The notes under the pieces were generated by a model that had not been told where the DNA came from, ran no database searches, and saw only the letters and a list, made by a program, of their open reading frames with translations. A stretch of 64,000 nt of DNA from the NCBI GenBank assembly GCA_958298945.1, contig OY282606.1:58913920-58977919 (forward strand), given 5' to 3'. This document shows positions 1 through 11,069 of the stretch, piece by piece (position 1 is the first letter of the stretch; each line of letters starts with the position of its first letter). The translations under genes were made by a program, and so were the position numbers. Origin of the DNA: Atherix ibis. Its lineage: Eukaryota; Arthropoda; Insecta; Diptera; Athericidae.

Positions 1-261
1 TCGTCAAAACTAATTACTCCCATTTTATTATAACGGGTCTACCAATTAGAACTTATTTTGCTATAGGATTGAAATTAGCTATTTTGACAGTTTTGTCATT
101 CAGTTAATTGACATGTTCACAATATAACATTAACCATTTATTATAATTTTTTCAATTTCGAAATTTGTATTAAAATAATTCAAATTCATTATGAAAATTG
201 TCAATCTATGAAATCTGGTTTTTTAGAAAAAAATATCTTCAAAATTATGATTCTCACTTAG

Positions 262-800
262 CAAGCATAAATTGTGGCATTTGGGCATCTGAAAATCCAT
301 GAGCAGCTATTGGACAACCATTACATCCATCACCTGTTACTGTAGGAGTCGCTTTATGGGCTTTTTTGAAAATTAGGTAACTAATTTGTTATGGCCTATT
401 TTTAATTACATGGATGTGAACGATTTGTGACTTCAATACGATGGCGCCACGTACCACACTGCCCAAAAAAACAATCGATTTATTGAAAACCAAATTCAAT
501 GGACGTCTAATTTATGAGAAGAAGGTTGTTGGCCACTAAGACCATGTGATTTAACGCCGTCGACTTCCCTTAGAGCTATGTGTATGTAAAAAAAAGCTTT
601 ATGAGAATAGTTCACACACAATTCAAGAGCTGAACGCCAATATCTACAGCGTTAACTGAGAAATAATGTCACAATTATGCAAAATATGAGCGAACATTTT
701 GTAAAAAATATCAATGCCTGTAAACATAGTCGTGGTGAATATTTGCCCGACAATATTTTTCACTCATATATGGTAAAGTCTCTACAACATATTTCAATAA
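262..800 (+). mobile_element. Decayed Tc1/mariner-superfamily transposase remnant, 3' half
   Basis: Translating the plus strand with frame changes gives pieces of a transposase C-terminal half. The string NCGIWASENP is followed by PLHPSPVTVG (262-345). Then come a block around the second catalytic Asp, with QYDGATYHTAQ (about 435-470), and a block with GCWPLRPCDLTP (about 525-560). The C-terminus reads SRGEYLPDNIFHS (about 730-770). Stops and a deletion near 375 break it. The blocks keep family order, so this is one dead copy rather than chance. It belongs to the same family as the pieces at 18410-19440 and 34610-35085. Confidence 0.7.
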
Positions 801-1745
801 AGACTGATGGATTTTTTACACAAAATGTGTGTTTCATTCAAAAATTAAAAATTTCTAATTTGTAGATTTTGCATTATCATAGACGCCACATTCTTATTAA
901 TTTATAACTTATATTTAATTAAATTGCTATTCATACCCTTAACTTAATGTTTGTAAATAACAAGACATTTTGTCATCAGTACCAAATTTCCAAATAAAAC
1001 TAGTCAAATCCTTGAATTATGGACAATACTTAGCAAATCAGTTACTTTTAGATCAAGTATGTCCCTTTACTGGTTCAGGTATTCGGATTTTTTGCTAAGC
1101 AATATCGGAAAATCTGCTAGTCTTCGCAGCATTATTACTAGCAATTATTATTATTCGCAAATGCGTTCATAACTTCTAAGCGACTGAACTTGAAGGGATG
1201 AAATTTTAAATGCTTAGTCAAGAAGAGTATACAAAAAATAGGCCCTATTCTAGCTGACCACTGTTAAGCTTTTCTAATTGATCCCAAATAAACAAAAAAA
1301 CGTAGCTTCTAATTTTTTTTCACTGCATATGGCTTTTGAAGCTATCAATTTATAACACATACGTGTACACATAGTCAGATTTTGTCATTTTTGGATAAAA
1401 TCTTAACGTCGTCGTTATTTTTATTTGAATGTGTGTTTTGAAATGACCTAGCCATTTCTTTGATTTTTACTGTTATTCTTTAAATTTAAACCATTGTTTT
1501 TTTAAAGTTCATATGCTCCATTCCACTCTATAGCTTATTTATTTATAATAAAATAACCTTTTGTTTAATTTATGTATAAAGATATATTTGGTAAACAAAT
1601 GTTAATACTGTCTGCATTCATCAGAAACAGTCATATATTTTCGCACGTGATCTTTTGATATAATTACAACTAATTGCAACAGCTGAGAATAGAGAGCTAT
1701 CCATCTACCTTCTCCAGGACAAAAATTGAAGTTCTCTTATTGTAT
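801..1745. other. AT-rich intergenic stretch, nothing recognised
   Basis: No open frame with recognisable protein, no repeat ends and no RNA gene were seen. Homopolymer runs and short AT tracts only. Confidence 0.6.
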
Positions 1746-1749
1746 TGTA

Positions 1750-2075
1750 ATTCAATTAGAGTATGTGTGAATTTCGTGATGAAACGAAACATAATTTTAC
1801 GGAATGCAGAGTTTCGTGTGGAATTATTCGTGAATTTTTAGTAGCCCAAATTCAACTGTTTTATTTATGCCTATGCAATAAAAAATTTGCTTTAATATTG
1901 AAGATGATTTTTTGCTTTTGTACAAGAATCCAATCAGAAAATTGTTTATAATGGCCTTTATCTTTCAATTCTTGCACTAATTGAATTTTGTAAGCATGTA
2001 AAAATAAATTATGCTCAGTTATGAACGACGGGAAATTAATGTTGATGCTCCCGAACAGCTTGAATATTTCCAATA
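1750..2075 (-). mobile_element. Tc1/mariner-superfamily transposase fragment
   Basis: The minus strand encodes HAYKIQLVQELKDK (about 1960-2002). This is nearly identical to a segment of the better preserved relative at 19130-19165 (KAYKIQLVQELKPN). Further on it reads IWATKNSRIIPHETLHSVK with one stop, matching the family segment between the first and second catalytic residues. No terminal repeats were identified. It is a truncated dead copy. Confidence 0.65.
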
Positions 2076-2084
2076 ATATTTGGA

Positions 2085-3246
2085 GTTTTTCAGTCTATTT
2101 TGAAAATTCATTCGGTGATACATAATATTTAAGAAAAATGTACTTATTTGACTATGTATATATATATCAATTATAATTTGAAAGTTCATTCAGCATGCTG
2201 AAAATGAACTTCGTAGGCGTGTGTGTTAGAAGGTGGTATTGGATAAGAACTCGTAGTTTTGTTCGGCTTCCCATAAAAACATTATCAAACTTTGCTACTG
2301 ATCTGTAACTATTTTAAATTCTAAATAAACCTTTTCTAATATTGCTTTTTATGTAAATTTATCCATTTTAAAATTTAATACAATTTTGAATATGCAGAGA
2401 AGATTCTATCTACTAATTTTCAGTACTTGAGATTCGAATTAATCAATCCGTACAAATTACATAATATGCTCAATTTGCCATCCGTTACTTTGCTACAGGG
2501 ACCATCGTGTTATGTTATTAGGTCTTAAAAGTATTTCAAATTTAATTGAAGTGATGCTGGGTAATATTACTAATTTAATGCGATAAGTTTTTAATATCCG
2601 GTTGGTACTATAAAAAAAATTGAGTATATTTTTTGAAATCAAGAAAACAGTTTCGATTTATACTTATATACATCATCTGAAGGTATACAATTAATTTGCG
2701 AATGTACACGTACTTGAAAATAGTCCAATAATTAAGTAAGAGTTATAAACAAAAGCATAAAATTTTAGTTTTGATGATCGTTTAATATCATACAGATATA
2801 ATTCAAAATATAAGGGAAGTATGCCAATAATTAATTATTAAATCAAAACTATTGTATTTGAATTAAGAAAAAGTTCAAAAAGTAAATTTATATTTATTTA
2901 GATTAATTTAATTTAAAAAAAGTTTACAGGAAAAATTGCAATTATTAAAGCAAATCTATAGCAAAATATACATGATCCATAAAACATACGTTTTTTGTTT
3001 TACTTTTTACATACTGAATATGAAAATGAAATAGCATGCTCCAGTTTGGAATTAAATTTTAATTTAAAAATTAACATATATTATTTATTTGATAAACTTT
3101 AATTTTTTTAAATATTGTCTTTCTATTGAGTTTGAACAATTTTTTATAAATTAAATTATAAAATATAAACAATTATTTCAATTATTATTATTTTTATGTC
3201 ATTTTTTCAAATACATACACAAAAAAAACATACAAAACTTATACAG
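2085..3246. other. AT-rich noncoding DNA upstream of the first recognised Vha100-1 exon
   Basis: No coding sequence was recognised. The next exon begins in mid-protein behind an acceptor ending at 3246, so this stretch is probably intron of the V-ATPase gene. It holds a short TA run near 2156 and many poly-A/T tracts. Confidence 0.5.
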
Positions 3247-6200
3247 CTTTGTAGCTGGGGTTATATTGCGTGAAAGACTACCGGCATTCGAGAGGATGCT
3301 ATGGCGAGCTTGTCGTGGAAATGTTTTTCTTCGACAGGCAATGATTGAAGCACCACTTGAAGATCCTTCGAACGTAAGATAGAAATACACCGTAATTTAA
3401 TCTAATTGATAATTTAAATATTTTTTTTAAATTTTGTTTTAAAGGGCGATCAAGTTTACAAATCGGTATTCATAATATTCTTTCAAGGAGACCAATTGAA
3501 AACTCGCGTAAAGAAAATTTGCGAAGGTTTCCGTGCAACCTTGTATCCTTGTCCTGAAGCGCCAGCAGATCGGCGGGAAATGGCCATGGGCGTAATGACA
3601 CGAATTGAAGACTTGAATACAGTTTTGGGTCAAACGCAAGATCATCGTCACCGTGTTCTAGTAGCAGCAGCAAAAAATCTCAAAAATTGGTTCGTAAAAG
3701 TACGAAAAATCAAAGCAATTTACCATACTTTGAATCTTTTCAATTTGGATGTTACTCAAAAATGTTTGATTGCTGAATGCTGGGTACCAGTATTGGATAT
3801 TGAAACTATACAGCTGGCTTTGCGTCGTGGAACGGTAATTTTTATTGTTCTTTTATTGTATTATACAGAGTGCGTTTTATGTTCCAGGTCGAATATTTAA
3901 TTAAATAACTTAAATGAAAGCCAATTTTATAATTTATATTTTATAGATTGATTATATGGTCTTTAGTATTATTTTTACACAAGCATGTATTATTCGTATT
4001 ACTCAGCAAGTTTATCAAAATTGCAGATTATGATTACCATCCTCAGTATTAAACTATAACGACGCTCCATTCTTCTTGATTTGACCACTCTACTCTTCTC
4101 AGTGAAGTTTTAGATATCATATACAATATAATCTAAGTAATAAAAAAAACGATAGAAATTGGGTTTGGGCTAGTACTCAAACTTACTCAAATTTGAATTG
4201 CTCTTAGAGTTGTGGCGGTTAGAGTTTAAATTAAAGGATGGTTTTTCTGCTGAAAACGAGACTTAAATTGACTCATTGACAGGATTACAATTTTCAGGAA
4301 TATATACGTAATATGGATAGTTGTTTTTGTAGATATATATTTGAAATCCACGTTTGCGATAGCACAGTACAATTACCAAAGTAAAATTCTGTACATTTAA
4401 AAGGTCACTTCATTATAAGAAGCTTTGATTCGAATTGTTTTAAATTCGTTACAGTAAGTTTGATTTGATGCGCGGATTGATTACCCATTCGTGATATTTA
4501 TTATCAGCATTAACCAACAGGAAGAGGATAAAATTTATTTTTTAAAAGCCTTTGGTTATTCTTTTAGTGTAAATTTAATATTATTTTTTTACGAGTGTGA
4601 CGTAATTTCTGTATAATTGTATGGTACTAGACCTCAAAATTTTGATAAATAGACACTTATAAATATGACACATTAATGAAATGAAATGCAACAAATGTAT
4701 AAAATTAAAACAAATTATTTTTACAAAATAATCCAATACTATTTGATAACCTAATGTGTTAATGTATTAACAGGAACGCTCAGGATCTTCAGTGCAGCCA
4801 ATTCTTAATCGAATGCAGACGTTTGAAAACCCGCCAACGTACAATCGAACGAACAAATTCACAAAAGCATTTCAAGTATTAATCGATGCTTACGGTGTTG
4901 CAAGCTATCGTGAAATGAATCCAGCTCCGTATACAATTATAACATTTCCGTTTTTGTTTGCGGTCATGTTTGGAGATCTCGGTCACGGTATGATAATGGC
5001 TCTGTTTGGATTTTGGATGGTGCTCAAAGAAAAGCCCCTAGCTGCTAAGAAAACTGATAATGAAATTTGGAATATATTCTTTGGTGGTCGATACATTATT
5101 TTCCTAATGGGTTGTTTCTCTATGTATACTGGTATAATCTATAATGATATATTTTCAAAATCACTAAATATATTTGGCACACATTGGCAAATACGATACA
5201 ATACCTCCACGGTAATGGAGAATAAAGTTCTTCAGTTGAATCCGACTACAGATTATATAGATTATCCATACCCATTTGGAATGGATCCAGTATGGCAAGT
5301 TGCACCACTAAATAAAATTATATTCCAAAATGCATACAAGATGAAAATCTCCATCATTTTTGGTGTCGTACATATGATATTTGGTGTAGTTATGAGTCTC
5401 TTTAATCACCGCTACTTTAAAAATCGCATATCGATCATTTTTGAATTTATTCCACAAATAATATTTCTCGTATCCCTATTCTTCTACATGGTTTTAATGA
5501 TGTTCATCAAATGGACAAAATATTCACCCAAATATGAAGGTTAATTCAATTCTATATAATTGCAGTACAGATATATTTATAAATAAATAATATTATTTGA
5601 TTTCAGGACGATTTTCGCCTAATTGTGCGCCATCAATTTTGATTACATTTATCAATATGGTGTTATTTAAGAGTCCGGATGTTAATCCAGATAGTGTTTG
5701 CCAACCGTACATGTTTGCTGGGCAGGCTTTCTTTCAAGTATTTTTTGTAGTAATTGCATTACTGTGTATTCCTTGGATGCTTTTTGGGAAACCTTTTCAT
5801 TTGATGCAACAGCGCAAGAAGACAAATGTACATATCATGGAATTTAAACATAATTGAAGTAAAATTTGTATATAATAATAATAAATTAATTTTTCGCTTT
5901 TAGATGCAACCAATTGTACCAGTCGAAAACGGGGATGCAGAATCGGGTCTAAATAATCCTGATGGTAGTAATATCCACAATGACGCAGGTGGCAATGCTC
6001 CAAATCCGCCTAGCTCACATGATGATGAAAATGAAATGTCAGAGATATTTATACACCAGGGTATACATACAATTGAATACGTCCTCGGGTCAGTTTCACA
6101 TACTGCTTCATATCTTCGACTCTGGGCCCTCTCATTGGCCCATGCGCGTACGTTTTTATAACATTTTTTGAATATATATCAACTTGATAATGTTTGCTTG

Positions 6201-6592
6201 AATTCTATTTTGTATTCATAAAATTTCTTTTTATTACTTACAGAATTGGCTGAAGTTTTGTGGAATATGGTTTTGCAAAACGGCCTTAAGCAGGATCGAT
6301 GGGTTGGTGGTATTATGTTGTGGGCTGTTTTTGCATTTTGGGCTGTGCTAACTGTTGGTATTCTCGTTCTAATGGAAGGTCTATCAGCATTCTTGCATAC
6401 TCTACGTTTACATTGGTAATTGAATTTTATATAAATTTTTTTATAATTGTGTTTCTGTGTATTAATTGAGTTCGATATTTTAGGGTTGAGTTTCAGAGCA
6501 AATTCTACTCTGGATTGGGCTATGCATTTCAACCGTTCTCATTCGAGACTATTCTCGAAAATGGCAGCGCCACTGCCACAACAGAAGATTAA
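3247..6592 (+). CDS. Vha100-1: V-type H+-ATPase 116-kDa subunit a, C-terminal 675 residues (7 exons)
   Basis: Subunit a is the membrane stator of the vacuolar proton pump. It forms the proton half-channels against the c-ring and ties Vo to V1. Exons with GT-AG borders and consistent phase: 3247-3373, 3445-3834, 4774-5539, 5607-5827, 5904-6147, 6244-6415 and 6484-6592 (TAA 6590-6592). Exon 1 starts [20 protein letters not shown]; exon 2 has the cytosolic-domain string [20 protein letters not shown]; exons 3-4 carry hydrophobic segments of the membrane domain. Exon 5 reads [13 protein letters not shown], which contains the arginine that family knowledge says is essential for proton transfer. 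No stop or frameshift is visible. About 170 N-terminal residues are missing and must lie upstream. The fly paralogue assignment (Vha100-1 rather than -2) rests on remembered similarity in exons 1-3. The 3835-4773 intron holds a small transposon end (3866-3985). Confidence 0.93.
3866..3985 (+). mobile_element. Terminal fragment of a small Tc1/mariner-type MITE inside a Vha100-1 intron
   Basis: After a TA dinucleotide the sequence CAGAGTGCGTTTTATGTTCC begins at 3866. It continues with AGGTCGA and about 100 bp that match the starts of the elements at 16557 and 60509, including TTATATGGTCTTTAGTATTA versus TTATATGGTCCTTAGCATTA. No opposite end was found nearby, so this is a solo end. Confidence 0.7.
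3986..4773 (+). other. Remainder of Vha100-1 intron 2
   Basis: AT-rich intron sequence ending in the acceptor TTAACAG at 4767-4773. No other feature recognised. Confidence 0.7.
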
Positions 6593-6791
6593 ACGAATTA
6601 TTATTTATTATGCTTAATTCTATTACATATTAGTAAAAATATATCTATGAATACAAGTAGTCTAAAGTTCTATTATAAAATTATTATATAAATGTTGTAA
6701 ACGTAAATATTTATCATTCTAATATATAAAAAGAAATCTTGCCAATATTTCTTTCATAGGCACAAATGTAATGTTTCGTTAAGAATCATAA

Positions 6792-6797
6792 AATAAA
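6792..6797 (+). terminator. Poly(A) signal AATAAA of Vha100-1
   Basis: First canonical AATAAA after the stop codon at 6592, about 200 bp downstream. It is a plausible cleavage signal for the V-ATPase transcript. Confidence 0.6.
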
Positions 6798-6799
6798 AG

Positions 6800-8270
6800 T
6801 TTAACATTCAATTTAAATGTCGTTCATTTATAAAAAAAAATAATAGGAGAGAACTTAATAAAAATAATAGTTGTTTTGGCCAACATTAATTATTTTTTGT
6901 TTGTTTGTGTGAAATGTCGCAAGCATTTTTGGCAGGAGACATACCTAAGCATCATAACCGTTAAGCCTTTTAGCGTCTTTGGTATACCAGTTTAGATGAT
7001 CAATTCTGTATATTTGACAAACAATATATGTAATTCTAATAACGGATAGAGCTATATTAAATAGCATGTGTGTTAGTGTGTGGGTTTATTAAGTTCATGT
7101 AATACGCGCTTTAAAGAAAAAGAAACCATAAAGCGGCAATCGGAAAGGCTTATACTACGGTATTGGCGAGATAGGATGACCATGATTTCGAAAATGAAGT
7201 AGGGGATCAACGTATGACCAATGCGTATTCTAAGCAATTTGCTTGCCCAGAATTTTTAACCAAACAAATTTGGTTATATTCTACTAGAGTATTATAATAA
7301 ATATTTCGTTGCATTGCCAACAAATGTACAATATCACCCATATATAAATGCAATTAGTAATGATCATTAAATGAGTAAAGCTATTTCTGAAAACATGTAT
7401 TGGATTCTATATAATCTGTTGCTTACATGCTCTACTACCCTACAAGAGCCGTATTTTCCACAATTCTGCGTTGGAGCTGGTGGTTTGTATAATATACCAT
7501 CATTAAATGGAGGTACTTATTATGTCCGCAAACAATATAAACCTAATTTAGGCATTGGGCAACAAAATTTTTAATACGCAAGGATATAAATTTTTGTTAA
7601 GATTTTGCCATACACATATGATTGTTCTTTAGCTTCCTGATTTGGAAAAATAAATAAAAGGATATGCTCTTGTATACGACCGAGGATGTTTATGTGAAAT
7701 TTAATTATGTGTGGCTTTAGCTTCATGCACTTTCAAAACAAATAAATTTTTATAATACAGCAAGTTTCTGAATGTATTTGGAGGATGGCATTTTACGAAA
7801 TTAAATTTTCTAATACAGACTAATTAAATAAAATACATGATAATTCGAGAGGATTACGGAATTTTTACGTTATTTAAAAAAATCATACTTTTAACTCACG
7901 ATATAGCGTAGCATTAAAAGCTGTCAATATACAAATAACAATGAACAATTTTTTTTCTATTTTTCCTCGGTGATAGCTTTTGCACCGATAAAAATATATC
8001 TGTGTGCTTCAAAGACCTTTCAGAATTTTGGGCATTTACGTAACGTTATGTAAATGCTGAAAGTATATTAAAAGAAAAATTGTAACATAAAAATTCTGTA
8101 AATACATTTCTTTTTTGTTCGTTGAAAGACCCAAGATTTGGATACCAGTTACATAGCCACAGTTTGACCAGCATAATTGTAATCCCAGTCACAACTTCCA
8201 TCGTTACTTTAATTTAAATTTTATTGTTAATCGTCTACTTTTTGGTTTTACATTAAAAAAGAGCACTAAA
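6800..8270. other. Intergenic stretch between Vha100-1 and ALG13; one unassigned 67-codon frame
   Basis: An open frame on the plus strand at 7371-7574 contains CVGAGGLYNIPSLNGGTYYV. Upstream, 7230-7370, the same frame reads NKYFVALPTNVQYHPYINAI after a stop. The composition is more protein-like than neighbouring frames, so it may be a decayed gene or transposon piece, but I do not recognise it. The rest is AT-rich with no clear feature. Confidence 0.3.
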
Positions 8271-8273
8271 ATG

Positions 8274-8279
8274 TTTATT
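8274..8279 (-). terminator. Poly(A) signal AATAAA of ALG13
   Basis: TTTATT on the plus strand reads AATAAA on the minus strand about 67 bp past the ALG13 stop codon. Confidence 0.6.
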
Positions 8280-8345
8280 TTTTCATATTAAAATACATTG
8301 TAATATGTAAAAATTAAAAAACATTCGAAATTTACAATATGGTCA

Positions 8346-8855
8346 TCATTTTCTCTGAAATCCAACTAACTCGTCTAAGCTCCCGTACAAAGGTTGCATA
8401 TTACCAGTTTTATATTTCTTGAGATTTTGAAATTCAGAAAAAAGCAGTGTCTGTTCTAAATCGTTTACTGTGCAGTAAAACAAATGTTCCTCGGCGTGCA
8501 GTTTCTGAGCGAGTTCGAATTGATGATTGTCCATTAAATCAGTATTTATAACAACTACTAAAGGCTTCAAAGCGCGCAGAACTTCCAGACAACTACCAGC
8601 ACCAGCATGGCTTATCACTAAATCAGCATTTTCAATATCATCCTGTATACTCGGCTTAAGACGATATATTTTTGTAGATATACCTTGGCTATTTAAGAAA
8701 TCAACGTTCATTTTACGACTATTTCCATATTGAATAGTTAAGTTCCTACAACCTTTGTTCGCTAATGCTAACGCCAATTCTTTTGTAGACAATTTGTCTA
8801 AGAGATTATCGAATTCAGTTGTACCGACGGTAACAAAAACATTTTCGAAAGCCAT
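8346..8855 (-). CDS. Alg13: ALG13, UDP-GlcNAc transferase catalytic subunit
   Basis: A single-exon, 169-residue protein. With membrane partner ALG14, ALG13 adds the second GlcNAc to dolichol-PP-GlcNAc on the cytosolic face of the ER, an early step of N-glycosylation. Residues 7-14 (FVTVGTTE) form the family's N-terminal glycine-rich turn. Residues 83-88 (HAGAGS) are the UDP-sugar-binding loop of GT28-type transferases. The frame is intact and the length fits the short, single-domain ALG13 of insects and yeast rather than the long vertebrate form. ATG at 8853-8855 gives MAFENVFVTVG, aligned with the family start. It is convergent with Vha100-1. A CTTAGATTA...TAATCTAAG inverted repeat lies 26 bp upstream of the start codon. 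Confidence 0.93.
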   Translation of the reverse strand: MAFENVFVTVGTTEFDNLLDKLSTKELALALANKGCRNLTIQYGNSRKMNVDFLNSQGISTKIYRLKPSIQDDIENADLVISHAGAGSCLEVLRALKPLVVVINTDLMDNHQFELAQKLHAEEHLFYCTVNDLEQTLLFSEFQNLKKYKTGNMQPLYGSLDELVGFQRK

Positions 8856-8880
8856 TATAATAAAACGGAATTTCGTTTAC

Positions 8881-8908
8881 CTTAGATTAAAGAATACTAT
8901 AATCTAAG
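8881..8908. promoter_or_regulatory. Short inverted repeat upstream of ALG13
   Basis: CTTAGATTA and TAATCTAAG face each other across 10 bp just upstream of the ALG13 start codon. The left half extends to CTTAGATTAAAGAATAC, the same 17 bp found at the left arm of the THAP-gene inverted repeat (13126). It could be a promoter element or a transposon footprint. Function is not known. Confidence 0.35.
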
Positions 8909-9166
8909 TCGTTTACAAATTCTTATTGATGTAAATGGCATTTGCAACGTTTTGACAGTTATGACATTTTACCAAAAGCAGTTGCACCATGTTTGTTATT
9001 TAGTAGAGACACATCCCAAGTAACACCAGTTAAGAAAATTAAGCTATTTAACGGCACTCTGACGGCACTATGTTCCGTCATCTAATTACGAATTTGTTAA
9101 AGATGGGTTCAGAAACTGTTCGTTCTTTGTCGCTAAAAGCCGGAACTCAAAAAATTTGTTTGCTTT

Positions 9167-9190
9167 CATGGATGGGTGCACCCATACATG
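9167..9190. repeat. 24-bp near-palindrome in the left foldback end
   Basis: CATGGATGGGTG faces CACCCATACATG. It is the counterpart of the perfect palindrome at 11893-11916 in the right end. A partial second copy follows at about 9200-9226. Confidence 0.7.
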
Positions 9191-9364
9191 TTTGCTTTCA
9201 TGGATGGGTGCACCATGTATGGGTGCCGTCAGTTTCTGACTCTTCATATAGTTAAATATTTTTAATTTTTTTTGTAATCAAATATATTTTTATAAAATTA
9301 AAAAATTAAATTAAATAAAATAGCCTCTTCTAGATATATAACCATATAAAAAACTTAAAACCTA

Positions 9365-10515
9365 TTACATTTCTAAGAACTCGATGTTATCGAACAATTC
9401 GGTGTCCGAAGTAGTTGCACAATGTTGTTATATTTTTTTGTTTTTTTTGGTTATATTGTCTTTTGTGGTATAAAAAAACCTCCTCAAAATTATATTAATA
9501 TCATGTTCCCTAACGAAGGGAAATTTATCCAACGCACAATCTATATTAAAAAATAGTTATTAGTTATGTTATCATAGATTTAAAAATAATTTAGATTATG
9601 CTTACTCTTAATTATTTTTGACACATTCAGATCCTTGAAGCCAATATTTGCCTGCCTCCCATCAAATGTAAATTTGGAGGCCAATTCTTCGGTAAACAAT
9701 ATTTTGCACGTTGCATATAAAAACTTTTTCAATTCTGTTCCCGACTGCTTCATAAAAATATCTATCTGTTGATCAATATATTACATACATTTAAATAATA
9801 AGTTGCAATATCACAAATATGATCATACCAATTCTATTTTCACGTCTTTACTTGCTTCTAAAAGCGATTCATCAAATAGTTTGAATTTATCCAAATTATG
9901 GAATGGGAGTAACAGGTCTGATGCATGATTACGAGTGATTTTGTGTGTAATTTTTAAATTATTATCTCTTAGATGAATGAACTCTTTTAATAAAAAATTT
10001 TGATCGCGTTTAATATCGTCTATGGCCTGTTTCAACTCGTCCCATTCTTTTTTTTCTACAACATATTTTAATGGACATGGTTGAGACAGGATTGGTGTAG
10101 GTTTATCAGGTGGCATTATTTTTACATGTCGTGGTTTTTGTGTTGAGGTAAATGGAACTATTCCACCTAAAATTGATTATTACAGTTAAATAATAAATTA
10201 AAATGTTTCATCCGAACTTTGAAGATATTCAGTGGAATAATGTTGTATTTGTGGAGTGCTGGAGCTTTCTTCTGTTTTAAACAAACTTTGAAGATATTCA
10301 GTGGAATAATGTTGTATTTGTGGAGTGCTGGAGCTTTCTTCTGTTTTATCCAAACTTTCAAGATATTCAATGGAATTGTCGGTTTCAATTATATTACCTT
10401 GCACCGGTATAGGCAAATCAACAAGTGTGAATTCTAGGTTTTTTTTTTTTACTGCACATACTAATTTTCTTTTTATTTCGTTCGCGACTTCCCTTTCGTA
10501 CGCTCTTTTGGACAT
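9365..10515 (-). CDS. DUF4806-like protein encoded in the foldback element, left copy
   Basis: Readable minus-strand exons: exon 1 from ATG 10515 (MSKRAYEREVANEIKRKLVC) to about 10200; exon 2 10166-9829, with WDELKQAIDDIKRDQNF, coiled-coil-like; exon 3 9765-9606, with KFLYATCKILFTEELASKFT and FDGRQANIGFKDLNV; exon 4 from 9540, with FPFVREHDINIILRRFF. Exons 2-4 have good GT-AG borders; the exon 1 donor is unclear. Exons 3-4 resemble, from memory, DUF4806, a small insect domain of unknown function. A one-base difference in the AC-rich tail gives an early stop at 9428 in this copy; the alignable stop is at 9365. Exon 1 holds an in-frame 69-bp tandem repeat (10217-10354). No signal peptide or catalytic motif was seen. 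Its role in the element is unknown. Confidence 0.6.
10217..10354 (-). repeat. 69-bp in-frame tandem duplication in the DUF4806-like gene
   Basis: Two nearly identical 69-bp units (10217-10285, 10286-10354), each coding for 23 residues around TEESSSTPQIQHYSTEYLQS. The right-hand gene copy has only one unit, so the duplication arose in this copy or was lost in the other. Confidence 0.85.
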
Positions 10516-10552
10516 TTTCCTTCTAATAATATTATTATTTATTATATATTTT

Positions 10553-10821
10553 AATTCTAATAATATAGTTTAATTAATATAATGTACTATTACGTTTCTT
10601 TATTTTACGCACGAGAAAAACTTGTCGCCGCAACATTCAATTCGCAATTGGTTATTTCACAACTAATAGAAATGAAAATTTACAATTCTAATAATATAAT
10701 TTAATTATAATATAATGTACTATTACGTTTCTTTATTTTACGCACGAGGAAAACTTGTGTCGCCGCAACATTCAATTAGCAATTGGTTATTTTGACAACT
10801 AATAGAAATGTAAATTTACAA
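10553..10821. repeat. Direct duplication of the 5' region of the DUF4806-like gene
   Basis: 10553-10683 and 10684-10821 are two diverged copies of one ~131-138-bp segment. Shared strings include TGTACTATTACGTTTCTTTA and TCGCCGCAACATTCAATT. It lies just upstream of the left gene's start codon, so it may duplicate its promoter. Confidence 0.85.
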
Positions 10822-10971
10822 TACATTCACACTAAATTCATTTCGAGTTCAGTTAGTTCCGTCATTCAAGTCCATAGACGACACTCATTCGTAATACGAC
10901 ATAATCCTGAACTAAGAGCCGTCAGACGTAACAAAAACGGAACTCATTGACGGAACTTATTGAATGAGTTC
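10822..10971. other. Centre of the foldback element
   Basis: Unique spacer between the two arms. It contains GTTCCGTCATTCAAG and GACGGAACTTATTGAATGAG, echoing the TTCCGTCAT motif of the element ends. This could be a shared bidirectional promoter or a relic of the original left terminus. Confidence 0.4.
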
Positions 10972-11069
10972 CGTGCGTAAAAAAAAGAAACGTAATAGTA
11001 CATTATATTAATTAAACTATATTATTAGAATTAAAATATATAATAAATAATAATATTATTAAAAGGAAA

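Noticed and set aside
3439..3673. Minus-strand frames opposite the second V-ATPase exon
   Set aside because: Antisense shadows of a well-supported coding exon.
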